From: JBKEDS01 sp047975545
Lineage (GTDB): Bacteria; Bacteroidota; Bacteroidia; Flavobacteriales; Flavobacteriaceae
Reading direction: 5' to 3'
Assembly (NCBI GenBank): GCA_047975545.1
Contig: JBKEDS010000028.1
Coordinates: 1 to 39,285, forward strand
Length of the DNA stretch: 39,285 nt
The translations under genes and the position numbers were made by a program. Of this stretch, positions 1 to 7,846 are shown piece by piece (within the stretch, counting starts at the first letter, position 1; each line of letters opens with the position of its first letter). Below the pieces are notes generated by a model. It had not been told where the DNA came from, did no database searches, and saw only the letters and a program-made list of their open reading frames with translations.

Positions 1-254
1 ACTTCGTCACTGGTGGCTTCTCGTACAAAATCTCCGTTCAATCGTTTCTTTCCCGCTTCCATGAACTCTTTGTTCCACGAATAAAACTGGGATTGGGCAA
101 TGCTGTGCTTTCGGCATAGCTCTGCTACGGAAGTCTCGGCTCGAAGACCCTCCATAACAATTAAAATCTTTTGTTCGGCCGTAAATACTCTACGCGTGTT
201 TATGCGGATGTCTTTAACAAAGGTTTCTGTACTATTTTTCTTTGGTGTTCCCAT
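1..254 (-). CDS. IS3-family transposase OrfA, partial (cut by window edge)
   Basis: Reading the minus strand from an ATG at 254 gives about 84 residues beginning MGTPKKNSTETFVKDIR and containing RRVFTAEQKILIVMEGL and AELCRKHSIAQSQFYSWNKE. This is the helix-turn-helix layout of IS3-type OrfA proteins (HTH_Tnp_1-like), which bind the element ends; the catalytic DDE subunit is normally OrfB, made by frameshifting. The frame is still open at base 1, so the rest of OrfA and any OrfB lie outside the window. An AAGGAG-like sequence lies about 25 bases upstream of the ATG. The family call is by recognition of the motif pattern, not by search. Confidence 0.8.
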   Translation of the reverse strand, partial: MGTPKKNSTETFVKDIRINTRRVFTAEQKILIVMEGLRAETSVAELCRKHSIAQSQFYSWNKEFMEAGKKRLNGDFVREATSDE

Positions 255-327
255 AATTAAATCTAATTCTTTTTTTTTGAAAACACTCCTTAAGTTTTTA
301 GTATATTGTGTCCACTTTTTGCTGACG
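1..327 (-). mobile_element. Right-hand end of an IS3-like insertion sequence (incomplete)
   Basis: OrfA reads out of the window to the left, so 1 to about 327 is one end of an insertion sequence. The sequence at 308-327 (TGTCCACTTTTTGCTGACGA) lies just outside the OrfA leader and is a candidate terminal repeat. Its partner is beyond the window, so the exact boundary is inferred to within about 20 bases. Confidence 0.5.
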
Positions 328-480
328 ATTTACAAGAAACAAACCGATACTTATATTTATAAAAAGCTAAAACAAATCCCGATATGGTTTTGGGTGTTGG
401 CTCTTTTTTGGTTTTTCCCTCAAATATTGCAAAGAATAAAAGCGTTTATAAATCCTATTTCGTCCATACTCAAAAAATAA
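328..480 (+). pseudogene. 3' remnant of a membrane-protein gene cut by the IS
   Basis: Directly beyond the putative IS end, an open plus-strand frame encodes about 50 residues: IYKKQTDTYIYKKLKQIP, then a hydrophobic, Trp/Phe-rich segment (WFWVLALFWFFP) and a basic tail ending ISSILKK, stop at 478-480. A rho-independent terminator follows 29 bases later. There is no start codon in host-like sequence, since upstream codons belong to the IS. The simplest reading is the C-terminal end (one membrane helix) of a gene interrupted by the insertion. The family is not recognisable; a chance open frame remains possible. Confidence 0.4.
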
Positions 481-508
481 TTTCATCGCTTAAAACTACA
501 TTAATAAA

Positions 509-533
509 GCCACCTATTTGGGTGGTTTTTTTA
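509..533 (+). terminator. Rho-independent terminator
   Basis: CCACC at 510-514 pairs with GGTGG at 521-525 around a TATTTG loop and is followed by seven T residues. It closes the interrupted gene ending at 480. Confidence 0.7.
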
Positions 534-613
534 TTGCGAATTATTTAATAAAAATCGATTTTTATTAAAAACTTCATAAATCGAACATAAAAAGTAAAAA
601 ATACATCAATAAA

Positions 614-645
614 GTTTGCTATAAGCAAACTAATTTGTATCTTTA
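614..645 (+). promoter_or_regulatory. Bacteroidota-type promoter overlapped by a palindromic operator
   Basis: TTTG at 615-618 and TATCTTTA at 638-645 are separated by 19 bases, matching the TTTG-N19-TAnnTTTG promoter architecture. A perfect inverted repeat, GTTTGC (614-619), TATAA, GCAAAC (625-630), covers the -33 element and part of the spacer. A repressor bound there would block polymerase. Transcription should start near 652 and run into the three-gene cluster 701-1755, whose last gene has a helix-turn-helix-like C terminus. Confidence 0.6.
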
Positions 646-700
646 CAGAGTAATCAAGCAAGGGTTCTTTGAAATATTGATAAACAAAAAAGTTACAAAA

Positions 701-1045
701 ATGAAACAATTAATTGACCGAGTTTGGGAATACTCAAAAAACAATCCTTACGGTTTTACTTTGAATGTTGAAACCTTAAAGCCGATTAAATTCGGAATTT
801 GCGTTGCTTATTTAGAAACTCAAAACTGTTTCGGTAAGCAAGGACTTGAACAAGTAATTAACCACGCTTTAAAGCACAATAAAATAGTCGGAGGGTGGTT
901 AAATGATGACAACGGATTTTATTACTTTGATAGTATCAAAATCTTTAAAAATAGTGAACTGAAAACAGCGATTGAATTTGCAAAACAAAACAAACAATTA
1001 GCGATTTTCGACTTAACAAACTTAAAAGAAATTAAAATTAAATAG
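701..1045 (+). CDS. Small hypothetical protein of mobile-element type
   Basis: The protein has 114 residues, starting MKQLIDRVWEYSKNNPYGFT. I chose the ATG at 701 over the in-frame ATG at 635 because 635 lies inside the promoter -7 region. There is no signal peptide or membrane segment, and the protein is rich in Lys, Asn and Phe. Central motifs are ETQNCFGKQGL and HNKIVGGWLNDDNG. Similar small proteins are, to my recollection, common in Bacteroidota integrative elements and phages, but no function is known to me. It is the first gene of the cluster behind the 614-645 promoter. A hairpin begins in its stop codon. Confidence 0.7.
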   Translation: MKQLIDRVWEYSKNNPYGFTLNVETLKPIKFGICVAYLETQNCFGKQGLEQVINHALKHNKIVGGWLNDDNGFYYFDSIKIFKNSELKTAIEFAKQNKQLAIFDLTNLKEIKIK

Positions 1046-1077
1046 AGAGCCGAAAGGCTCTCGCCCTTGCTTTTTTA
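1045..1077 (+). terminator. GNRA-loop hairpin, possible (partial) terminator
   Basis: GAGAGCC (1045-1051), a GAAA tetraloop and GGCTCTC (1056-1062) form a perfect 7-bp stem. The T run (1071-1076) begins eight bases after the stem. It may act as an attenuating terminator or an mRNA-stabilising hairpin between the first and second gene of the cluster. Confidence 0.45.
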
Positions 1078-1087
1078 ATATCAAAAA

Positions 1088-1297
1088 ATGAAATTCGATA
1101 ACAATATAAAAATTGGAGATAAGTTTGTTCGTCAAGGCACGAAAAGGAAAGATGTATGTACAGTATGTGATTTTATGACAGTAACAAACTCAAAAGGCGA
1201 GATAGTTAATCAATATTGGGTTGCTGAATATTATTTTATGGGTCAAAGAATGACTTATGAACCTTCAAAAACAACAATAGTAAGAAACAGAATATAA
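1088..1297 (+). CDS. Small hypothetical protein (69 aa)
   Basis: It encodes 69 residues beginning MKFDNNIKIGDKFVRQGTKR. The mix of short polar strands and basic residues (KIGDKFVRQ, DVCTVCDFMTV, QYWVAEYYFMGQRM) suggests a small beta-rich domain. There is one CxxC pair (CTVC) but no second pair, so zinc binding cannot be claimed. Its stop codon overlaps the next ATG by one base (TAATG at 1295-1299), which indicates translational coupling to the following gene. I do not recognise the family. Confidence 0.65.
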   Translation: MKFDNNIKIGDKFVRQGTKRKDVCTVCDFMTVTNSKGEIVNQYWVAEYYFMGQRMTYEPSKTTIVRNRI

Positions 1298-1755
1298 TGG
1301 AAACACTAATAGCAAACATAAGAAAAGGCAAAACAGCCTTGAGCAAATCAATATCCAATTATGCCAGAATGGGAATTGACATTGAAATTCTGGGAATTGA
1401 AAACAATACGGCAAGGGTTAAGATTTCGCAAAGGCGATTAATTAACGGATATATTCTTAACCAGAAAGAACTTGTTGAAAGGGTTAAAGAAGCATTTGAG
1501 CCAACAGGGTTGAAAACCATTGTAATTCCTTCAGTTTACTCTTTAGATGTTAATACTATTGATATTAACTGGATTGAAAGAAAAATGACCGAATTTGGCA
1601 TTAAACGAACCGACATAATGAAGCAACTGGCAATCGACAAATCAAGTTTAAGCCTTTATTTGAACGGCAAAAGAGAACTGTATAAGTCGGTTAAGGCTAT
1701 GTTTTTCTTCTACTTTCTGACCTATGAACTGAATAGGGATTTTAGGGAAAATTAA
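1297..1755 (+). CDS. Putative DNA-binding protein with C-terminal helix-turn-helix
   Basis: The protein has 152 residues. Residues 1-85 are of unknown fold. From about residue 88 (INWIERKMTEFGIKRTDIMK, then QLAIDKSSLSLYLNGKREL) the pattern resembles a lambda-repressor/XRE-like helix-turn-helix: a short helix, a turn, then a recognition helix with SxLSLYLNG. It is translationally coupled to the upstream 69-aa gene and is the last gene of the cluster. It could be the regulator acting on the palindrome at 614-630; that link is inference. It converges on the integrase gene across a shared terminator. Confidence 0.6.
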   Translation: METLIANIRKGKTALSKSISNYARMGIDIEILGIENNTARVKISQRRLINGYILNQKELVERVKEAFEPTGLKTIVIPSVYSLDVNTIDINWIERKMTEFGIKRTDIMKQLAIDKSSLSLYLNGKRELYKSVKAMFFFYFLTYELNRDFREN

Positions 1756-1790
1756 TTTAAAAAAAGGATTAGAGTCATCTGGTCGAAGTT

Positions 1791-1820
1791 AAAGCATCAA
1801 GTTGTTTGGTGCTTTTCTTT
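1791..1820 (+). terminator. Terminator between convergent genes
   Basis: AAAGCATCAA (1791-1800) pairs with TTGGTGCTTT (1806-1815) with one G-T pair and a five-base loop, followed by TCTTT. It ends the small-gene cluster. The minus-strand integrase stops at 1819-1821, so the same stem can serve transcripts from both sides. Confidence 0.7.
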
Positions 1821-3075
1821 ATTTTAACAATGCCGAATAATCTTCAGGGAGTTCGGCATCAATATCCCTCAAGTATTGAGTTAATGCTTTTAAAGTAGAA
1901 TGTCCCGTGATAAGCATTAATCTGTCGTATGTTTCGGATTGACCATATTGGCTTCTTAATTCTCGGTACAGTTTGGTTATAAAAGTATGCCTAAAAGAGT
2001 AAACGGTGTAATCTTTACTCAGTTTCATTTTTTCTTTTACCTTACTATATCGCTTTGTAAAATAATCTCTTCTGTTTTCTTCTTTAGACTCCCAGTCCCC
2101 TACGCCATAAGGTGTAAAAAGAAAGGCATCGGGTTTAGATAAATCTAATTTTAAAAGCTCACTAAATAGAATGTCTGGGATAATTTTAGTTTTTACCAGT
2201 TTATTTTTGGCTCTAACGTGAAGCCTTTTGTTTTTCACATCAACATCCTGCACTTGCAAACGGCAAACCTCAATGGGGCGTAAAAAATTATACGAAACAA
2301 ATTTTATAAACAGCAAGAGGTTCTTGTCGTGCTTTTCCAAATACTCGTAAATATCGTTTACTTTTTCAAGGGTGTACGTTTTATTGCGTTCGGGGTTTGA
2401 TTTTATATTTTTGATGTTCTTTATAAAGTTTCGGTCTATTAAATCGTTATCCTCTAAAACTGTAAATAATGCGCTTAAAACGGTTCTTGTATTGTTTCTG
2501 TTACGAGGGCTTGATGAGGTTAAAATACTATTAAGAAAGCCGTTAATAATCTTTCTATCTATATCCTTAATCTCCTTTCTCAAAAGCCCTTTCCTTCTCA
2601 AATAATCTTTGAACTGTTTTAAACGACCTTTATAATCACGGTACGATGATTCTTTTAATGTATGCTTTCTAATTGATAAGGCGAAATCTAAAGCCGACTC
2701 CGCCGTGTATAGGTTTGTAGTTAATTCTCCTTCGTATGGAGAAAACCCGTTTTTTAATAGGTTTTCTACCCTATTACGAATAATATTAATGTGTTTGTAT
2801 CTATCATCAAAATCGGAATACTCTCTGTTTATGTTGAAATAAATAACATTTTGTCGCTCCATTTTATCTGTAGATGGATTAATGAAACTATAATAAACAT
2901 ACCAACGCTTGTATTTTTTCAATATAGCATTCTTTTCTGCATCAGTAAATGCAGATAGTGGCTTTTCTGTCACAGCCTTTGGATATACTCTTGGTTTGGT
3001 GTATTTTTTCACGAAATTATCATTTGAGTATTCGCTCAAGTATTCGCTTCGTAATTTATCAAGAATATTAGTCAT
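1819..3075 (-). CDS. Tyrosine recombinase / integrase of the integrated element
   Basis: The protein has 418 residues from the ATG at 3075. The longer in-frame start at 3099 lies inside the perfect hairpin 3077-3103 and was rejected. Layout: N-terminal arm (1-130), SAM-like core-binding domain (about 130-220, SSYRDYKGRLKQFKDYLRRK) and catalytic domain (about 240-418). Visible catalytic residues are Arg in NFLRPIEVCRL (about 267), RH in YSFRHTF (about 363-364), His in ITGHSTLKALTQY (about 393) and the Tyr nucleophile in QYLRDID (about 402). The usual His three residues before the second Arg is Tyr here. The gene starts 46 bases from the 3' end of the tRNA-fMet gene and reads away from it, as in elements integrated at tRNA genes. 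Expected job: excision and integration. Confidence 0.88.
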   Translation of the reverse strand: MTNILDKLRSEYLSEYSNDNFVKKYTKPRVYPKAVTEKPLSAFTDAEKNAILKKYKRWYVYYSFINPSTDKMERQNVIYFNINREYSDFDDRYKHINIIRNRVENLLKNGFSPYEGELTTNLYTAESALDFALSIRKHTLKESSYRDYKGRLKQFKDYLRRKGLLRKEIKDIDRKIINGFLNSILTSSSPRNRNNTRTVLSALFTVLEDNDLIDRNFIKNIKNIKSNPERNKTYTLEKVNDIYEYLEKHDKNLLLFIKFVSYNFLRPIEVCRLQVQDVDVKNKRLHVRAKNKLVKTKIIPDILFSELLKLDLSKPDAFLFTPYGVGDWESKEENRRDYFTKRYSKVKEKMKLSKDYTVYSFRHTFITKLYRELRSQYGQSETYDRLMLITGHSTLKALTQYLRDIDAELPEDYSALLK

Positions 3076-3076
3076 A

Positions 3077-3103
3077 AAAAAATGCGCCGTAAAGCGCATT
3101 TTT
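3077..3103 (-). terminator. tRNA-fMet transcript terminator (symmetric hairpin)
   Basis: Perfect ATGCGC / GCGCAT arms extended by A/T runs (3077-3087 with 3094-3103) around a six-base loop. On the minus strand this follows the tRNA by about 20 bases and ends in a T run. It lies between the tRNA and the integrase start. Confidence 0.75.
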
Positions 3104-3121
3104 AAAAGGATTCTTGCTTCG

Positions 3122-3194
<73 letters not shown>

Positions 3195-3205
3195 ATATTG
3201 GACTG

Positions 3206-3235
3206 CAAATATACAATCCTTTTTTATTATAGCAA
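3206..3235 (-). promoter_or_regulatory. Promoter of tRNA-fMet
   Basis: On the minus strand TTG (3235-3233) and TATATTTG (3213-3206) are exactly 19 bases apart, a full match to the Bacteroidota promoter consensus. The -7 element ends about 11 bases before the tRNA 5' end. From here to 3436 I see no gene. Confidence 0.8.
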
Positions 3236-3436
3236 GCAGAAAAGCAGAAAATATTTCACCATACCGCAAAACACCCAAAATATTACAAAAAAAATGCTTT
3301 AACAACTATTTTTTTTCGATAGAAAGCAAGGTGTTTTATTTGCGGCGAATCAATTTCACTACAAATATTTTTCCTACACCGTAAATCATTCTAAAAAAAC
3401 AATTACTTTTATCCGCTCAAAATATAAAAGGGCAAC

Positions 3437-4213
3437 ATGAACGGATTCGAGCAACTAACAAGCAAAATAAACCAAGCCAAGGATTTGGATTTTGGCGATA
3501 TAATAAACGAAACCATTGAACTGTTTAAACAAGTTTGGCTAAAAGGTTTTTTGGTAATTTTATTAATAATGGTTGCGGCCATGGTCATTGGTGGCTTATT
3601 TGCGCTTACGGGCTTGGTGGATAATGCCAACTATTTTATCCTTTACAAACAATTAGAAACAGAAGAACTGGGTTGGTTTTTCTTAAAAAACACCTTGTTC
3701 GGCATTCCACAAACCATTTTAATAAGTACCATAACAATAGCCTTAACGGCAGCATTTTATCGAATATGCAATGCCGTTGTTACCAAAAAAAATGTAGACG
3801 ACAACTATTTTTATTTTTTCAACAAACCCTATTTAAGCAAAGTGTTTATGTTGGGTATTATATATACCGGTATTGCTACATTGGCACAATTACTATTGCT
3901 TATCCCCTATATTTATGCCTTTATACCGCTTTCGTTTTTTGCGGTAATATTGGCCAATAACCCCAACTTATCCGAAACCGAAATTGTTAAGGCCAGTTTT
4001 GCCTTGGGCAATAAAAAATGGGGTATTAGCTTTGGCGCCATGTTCGTGGCCGGTATAATGGCAGCATTGGGTGTTATTGGCTGCGGCATAGGCTTGCTGT
4101 TTACTTTATCCATAGCGTATTTGCCCTTGTACGTTATTTACAAAAACGCCATTGGTATCGACAATACCGATGAAATAGATGATATTGGGACTTCGGAAGA
4201 ATCAAATTACTAA
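3437..4213 (+). CDS. Polytopic membrane protein, first of a tandem pair
   Basis: The protein has 258 residues. A soluble N-terminal amphipathic stretch (DLDFGDIINETIELFKQVW) is followed by about five or six hydrophobic segments, starting with FLVILLIMVAAMVIGGLFAL and including FMLGIIYTGIATLAQLLLLI. The tail is short and acidic (DNTDEIDDIGTSEE). The arrangement resembles the loosely defined GPDPase-membrane-domain/DUF975-like integral membrane proteins, which have no established activity. The next gene encodes a clear paralogue, 16 bases downstream, so the two are probably co-transcribed and may form a heteromeric complex. Function unknown. Confidence 0.75.
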   Translation: MNGFEQLTSKINQAKDLDFGDIINETIELFKQVWLKGFLVILLIMVAAMVIGGLFALTGLVDNANYFILYKQLETEELGWFFLKNTLFGIPQTILISTITIALTAAFYRICNAVVTKKNVDDNYFYFFNKPYLSKVFMLGIIYTGIATLAQLLLLIPYIYAFIPLSFFAVILANNPNLSETEIVKASFALGNKKWGISFGAMFVAGIMAALGVIGCGIGLLFTLSIAYLPLYVIYKNAIGIDNTDEIDDIGTSEESNY

Positions 4214-4229
4214 AACCAATTATTTTTAA

Positions 4230-5018
4230 ATGGACAACTTAAATACTTTATCTGAAAAAATCAACCAAAACAAAACCTTGGATTTCGGCAATATCCTAAG
4301 CCAATCCATAGAACTGTTCAAAAAAGTTTGGACACAGGGCATGCTGCTCATTTTGCTAAGTATAGCCATTATAATACCCCTTTACCTTTTAATTTACATC
4401 CCCATAGTATTTTTTGGCATTATGAGTCCCGCCGCCTTGGGGCCCGAATCGATAAGCGAAAACGAAGCCGTAGCAATGGGCATTGGCTTAATTATCATTA
4501 CATGTATATTGGGCTTGGCTATTGTATTTTGTTTCATGGTTGTTATTTTCGGGCTTCAAACAGCGTTTTACCGCATTTGCAAAATAAAAGATTTAAACGA
4601 AATAGGGAGCGACGACTTTTTCCACTTCTTAAAAAAAGACCATTTAAAAAAAACAATAGCACTGTCCCTATACTCGTTCGGTATCTATTTATTGGCAACA
4701 ATGCTGTGTTATTTACCTGTTTTTTATGTTATGGTCCCTATGTCGTTTGTTAGTGTTATCCATGCCTTCAACCCTAATTTATCAACTTCCGACATTATAA
4801 ATTTAAGTTTTAAAATAGGAAACAAATACTGGCTTATAACCTTTGGCTTAATGTTTGTTGCCGGGCTAATGGCCGAATTAGGACTTTTCCTGTGCATTAT
4901 AGGCATAATAGCAACAGCAGCGTTTGCCTTGCTGCCCCAGTACTTTATCTATAAGGACGTAATAGGTTTTGAAGAAAACAACGATGAAATTGAAAAAATA
5001 GGACTAACAGAAGATTAG
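4230..5018 (+). CDS. Polytopic membrane protein, second of a tandem pair
   Basis: The protein has 262 residues and is collinear with the preceding one. Shared landmarks are LDFGNILSQSIELFKKVW near the N terminus, an AFYRIC motif in mid-protein, FNPNLSTSDIINLSFKIGNKYW, FGLMFVAGLMAELG, and a final YFIYKDVIGFEENNDEIEKIG. This indicates gene duplication followed by divergence. It has about six hydrophobic segments and no signal-peptide cleavage site. A terminator follows at 5042-5073. The biochemical role is unknown; context (topA downstream) gives no clue. Confidence 0.75.
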   Translation: MDNLNTLSEKINQNKTLDFGNILSQSIELFKKVWTQGMLLILLSIAIIIPLYLLIYIPIVFFGIMSPAALGPESISENEAVAMGIGLIIITCILGLAIVFCFMVVIFGLQTAFYRICKIKDLNEIGSDDFFHFLKKDHLKKTIALSLYSFGIYLLATMLCYLPVFYVMVPMSFVSVIHAFNPNLSTSDIINLSFKIGNKYWLITFGLMFVAGLMAELGLFLCIIGIIATAAFALLPQYFIYKDVIGFEENNDEIEKIGLTED

Positions 5019-5041
5019 TCTATTAAATAAAAATTTTAAAC

Positions 5042-5073
5042 AAAGCCTTTTTCCAAAAGAAAGAGGCTTTTTC
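5042..5073 (+). terminator. Rho-independent terminator after the membrane-protein pair
   Basis: AAAGCCT and AGGCTTT arms form a stem followed by TTTTTC. It separates the paralogue pair from topA. Confidence 0.7.
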
Positions 5074-5128
5074 TATTATAAATACGTAGATAAATATGTA
5101 AAATTAGGCAGATAAATTTTTTTTCACA

Positions 5129-5136
5129 TACATTTG
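5129..5136 (+). promoter_or_regulatory. topA promoter -7 element
   Basis: TACATTTG matches TAnnTTTG exactly, 20 bases before the topA ATG. At the -33 position there is only TTAG (5104-5107), a weak match. The implied leader is very short. Confidence 0.5.
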
Positions 5137-5155
5137 TATCCTCAAAAACCGATGT

Positions 5156-7639
5156 ATGGCGAAGAATTTAGTAATAGTAGAGTCTCCCGCAAAAGCAAAA
5201 ACCATTGAAAAGTTCCTCGGAAAAGATTTTAAGGTAGAATCCAGTTTCGGGCATATTTCCGATTTGCCCTCAAAGGAACTCGGAGTCGATGTCGACGGCG
5301 ATTTTAAACCAAAATACCAAGTTTCCAACGATAAAAAAGCAGTTGTAAAAAAGCTGAAAGACCTTGCCCAAAAAGCCGATACGGTATGGCTGGCAAGCGA
5401 TGAGGACCGCGAGGGTGAGGCCATAGCATGGCACTTGGCCGAAACCCTAAAATTGGAAAAGGAAAAAACCAAGCGCATCGTATTTCACGAAATTACCAAA
5501 TCGGCCATAGAAAAAGCCATTAAAAACCCAAGGGGCATCGATTACGATTTGGTAGACGCCCAACAAGCACGCCGCGTACTCGACCGTATTGTGGGCTACG
5601 AACTATCGCCCGTGCTATGGCGAAAAATAAAAGGCGGCCTGTCCGCAGGACGGGTACAATCGGTTTCGGTACGCCTAATTGTCGAGCGCGAGCGCGAAAT
5701 ACAAGCCTTTAACCCCGAGGCTTCTTACAGGATAGATGCCGAATTTTCAAACGAAGCCGGGCAGTCGTTTAAGGCAAAGCTCCCTAAAAATTTCGCCACA
5801 AAAGAAGAAGCCCACACATTTTTAGAACAAAACGCAGCAGCTATTTTTAAAGTAGCCGAACTACAAAAAAAACCGGCCAAAAAATCGCCCGCAGCACCAT
5901 TTACAACATCAACCTTGCAGCAGGAAGCCGCCCGCAAACTATATTTTTCGGTTAGCAAAACTATGACAGTAGCCCAGCGCCTGTACGAATCGGGGCTTAT
6001 AACCTATATGCGTACCGACAGCGTAAACCTGTCCAACGAAGCCCGCCAAGGCGCACAAACCGAAATACAAAACGCCTATGGCAACCAATACAGCAAACCC
6101 AGAAACTACACGGGCACGGCCAAAGGAGCGCAAGAAGCGCACGAGGCCATTCGCCCAACCGATTTTTCCCGCCATTCGGTAAATATCGACCGCGACCAAG
6201 CCCGCCTGTACGATTTAATCTGGAAACGCGCCATAGCATCGCAAATGAGCGAGGCCGAACTGGAACGCACCAACGTAAAAATAAGCGCATCCACCCATAA
6301 CGAAGCCTTTACCGCAAGCGGCGAGGTTATTACCTTCGAAGGCTTTTTAAAAGTATACCTCGAAGGCACCGACGACGAGGATGTGGAACAGGAAGGCATG
6401 CTGCCCACCATGCGAACCAACGAAACCCTGCACAACAACCACATTACGGCAACCGAGCGCTACACACGCCCGCCCGCCCGATATACCGAGGCCGCCTTGG
6501 TTAAAAAATTAGAAGATTTGGGCATTGGCCGGCCATCGACCTATGCGCCAACCATTTCAACCATCCAAAACAGAAACTATGTCGAAAAAGGCACGGTAGA
6601 AGGTACCGCCCGAAAATATAGCCAACTTACCTTAAAAGAAGGAAAAGTAAAAGACAAAACGCTTACCGAAAAAGTAGGCGCCGATAAAGGCAAATTAGTA
6701 CCAACCGATATAGGCATGATTGTTACCGACTTTTTGGTAAACCACTTCGAACAGATTTTGGATTATAACTTCACGGCACGGGTCGAAGCCAATTTTGATG
6801 AAATTGCCGAAGGAAAAGTTGATTGGTCCAACATGATGAAAAGTTTTTATAAAGACTTCCATCCACAAGTCGAGGACGTTCAGGAAAATGCCGAAAGGGA
6901 ATCCGGCGAGCGCATCTTGGGCACCGACCCCAAAACCGGAAAACCGGTAAGCGTACGCTTGGGCAAATTTGGCCCCATGGTACAAATAGGAGCGCCCGAC
7001 GACGACGAAAAACAATTTGCAAGCCTAACCCCCGACCAACAACTTAACACCATTACCTACAATGAGGCCATGGACTTGTTCCAACTGCCCAAAACCTTAG
7101 GAAAATACCAAGGCGAAGCCGTCGAGGTTAACAACGGGCGTTTTGGCCCTTATGTTAAATTTGGAAATGCGTTCGTTTCGCTTCCAAAAGGAACGGACCC
7201 GCTTAACGTCGAGCTAGACGATGCCATTGTTTTAATAAAGGAAAAACAAGAAGCCGATGCCCCTATTTACCATTATAAAGGGCTTCCCGTTCAAAAAGGA
7301 AAAGGCCGTTTTGGCCCTTTTATTAAGTGGAACGATATGTTTATAAACGTAAGTACCAAGTACGACTGGGACAATCTTTCCGATGACGACATTGTAACGC
7401 TTATCGAAACAAAACTTCAAAAGGAAAGAGAAAAAGTAGTGCACAATTGGGAAACCGACGGCATTCGGGTAGAAAAAGCACGTTGGGGGCGCCATAATGT
7501 AATAAAGGGCAAAGTGAAGGTAGAATTGGCAAAAACCGTAGCGGTTGAAAACATGACCTTAACCGAAGCCAAAGCCCTAATAGAAGCTAATGCGCCAAAA
7601 AAGAAAACAACAAAAAAAGCGGCGTCAAAAAAGAAGTAA
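5156..7639 (+). CDS. topA: DNA topoisomerase I (type IA)
   Basis: The 827-residue protein relaxes negative supercoils by transient single-strand cleavage. The N-terminal Toprim domain (1 to about 115) starts KNLVIVESPAKAKTIEKFLG and has the acidic DEDREGEAIAWH motif. The catalytic core follows, with the nucleophilic Tyr at about 284 in LITYMRTDS and the RRVLDRIVGYELSP and GRVQSVSVRLIVERERE motifs. The C-terminal part has repeated G-[KR]-FGP modules (LGKFGPMVQIG, NGRFGPYVKFG, KGRFGPFIKWN) in place of zinc-binding cysteines, as usual for Bacteroidota enzymes. It ends in a Lys-rich tail (KKKTTKKAASKKK) likely to bind DNA. Start choice is supported by ESPAKAK at the expected distance. Confidence 0.98.
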   Translation: MAKNLVIVESPAKAKTIEKFLGKDFKVESSFGHISDLPSKELGVDVDGDFKPKYQVSNDKKAVVKKLKDLAQKADTVWLASDEDREGEAIAWHLAETLKLEKEKTKRIVFHEITKSAIEKAIKNPRGIDYDLVDAQQARRVLDRIVGYELSPVLWRKIKGGLSAGRVQSVSVRLIVEREREIQAFNPEASYRIDAEFSNEAGQSFKAKLPKNFATKEEAHTFLEQNAAAIFKVAELQKKPAKKSPAAPFTTSTLQQEAARKLYFSVSKTMTVAQRLYESGLITYMRTDSVNLSNEARQGAQTEIQNAYGNQYSKPRNYTGTAKGAQEAHEAIRPTDFSRHSVNIDRDQARLYDLIWKRAIASQMSEAELERTNVKISASTHNEAFTASGEVITFEGFLKVYLEGTDDEDVEQEGMLPTMRTNETLHNNHITATERYTRPPARYTEAALVKKLEDLGIGRPSTYAPTISTIQNRNYVEKGTVEGTARKYSQLTLKEGKVKDKTLTEKVGADKGKLVPTDIGMIVTDFLVNHFEQILDYNFTARVEANFDEIAEGKVDWSNMMKSFYKDFHPQVEDVQENAERESGERILGTDPKTGKPVSVRLGKFGPMVQIGAPDDDEKQFASLTPDQQLNTITYNEAMDLFQLPKTLGKYQGEAVEVNNGRFGPYVKFGNAFVSLPKGTDPLNVELDDAIVLIKEKQEADAPIYHYKGLPVQKGKGRFGPFIKWNDMFINVSTKYDWDNLSDDDIVTLIETKLQKEREKVVHNWETDGIRVEKARWGRHNVIKGKVKVELAKTVAVENMTLTEAKALIEANAPKKKTTKKAASKKK

Positions 7640-7648
7640 TTTAAACAA

Positions 7649-7673
7649 GGTGGCTTCGACAAGCTCAGCCACC
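7649..7673. repeat. Short palindromic repeat (CTTCGACAAGCTCAG type)
   Basis: GGTGGCT (7649-7655) and AGCCACC (7667-7673) are perfect inverted arms around an 11-base centre containing CGACAAGCTC. The core sequence is of a type I recall as dispersed between genes in many flavobacterial genomes. It lies 10 bases after the topA stop codon; transcript-end processing or simple repeat insertion are both possible. The rest of the gap to 7846 shows no gene. Confidence 0.6.
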
Positions 7674-7846
7674 GCACAGCACCAATAAAAAGTTTCATCT
7701 ATTTAAATTTTATCAAGAACCTATGGTTCAGTTATTTAATTATTTTGACGGGTAATGGTTATTGTTTGCCAAATGCCCATTATGGGCTTCATAATCATTT
7801 AAAAGTGACCAAAACAAAAAACAGAGTCTTAAATTAAACCCCTAAC

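Noticed and set aside
635..700. Longer start of the 114-aa protein at 635
   Set aside because: This codon overlaps the predicted promoter -7 element.
3076..3099. Longer integrase start at 3099 (adds eight residues)
   Set aside because: The extra codons lie inside the perfect symmetric hairpin that ends the tRNA transcript; the ATG at 3075 is the plausible start.
5939..6444. Long minus-strand open frames inside topA, and similar frames inside gldM, groEL and purH
   Set aside because: They are shadows in other frames of strongly conserved genes and have no recognisable motifs, starts or spacing.
7649..7673. Rho-independent terminator for topA
   Set aside because: The hairpin is present but no T run follows; it fits a dispersed palindromic repeat better.
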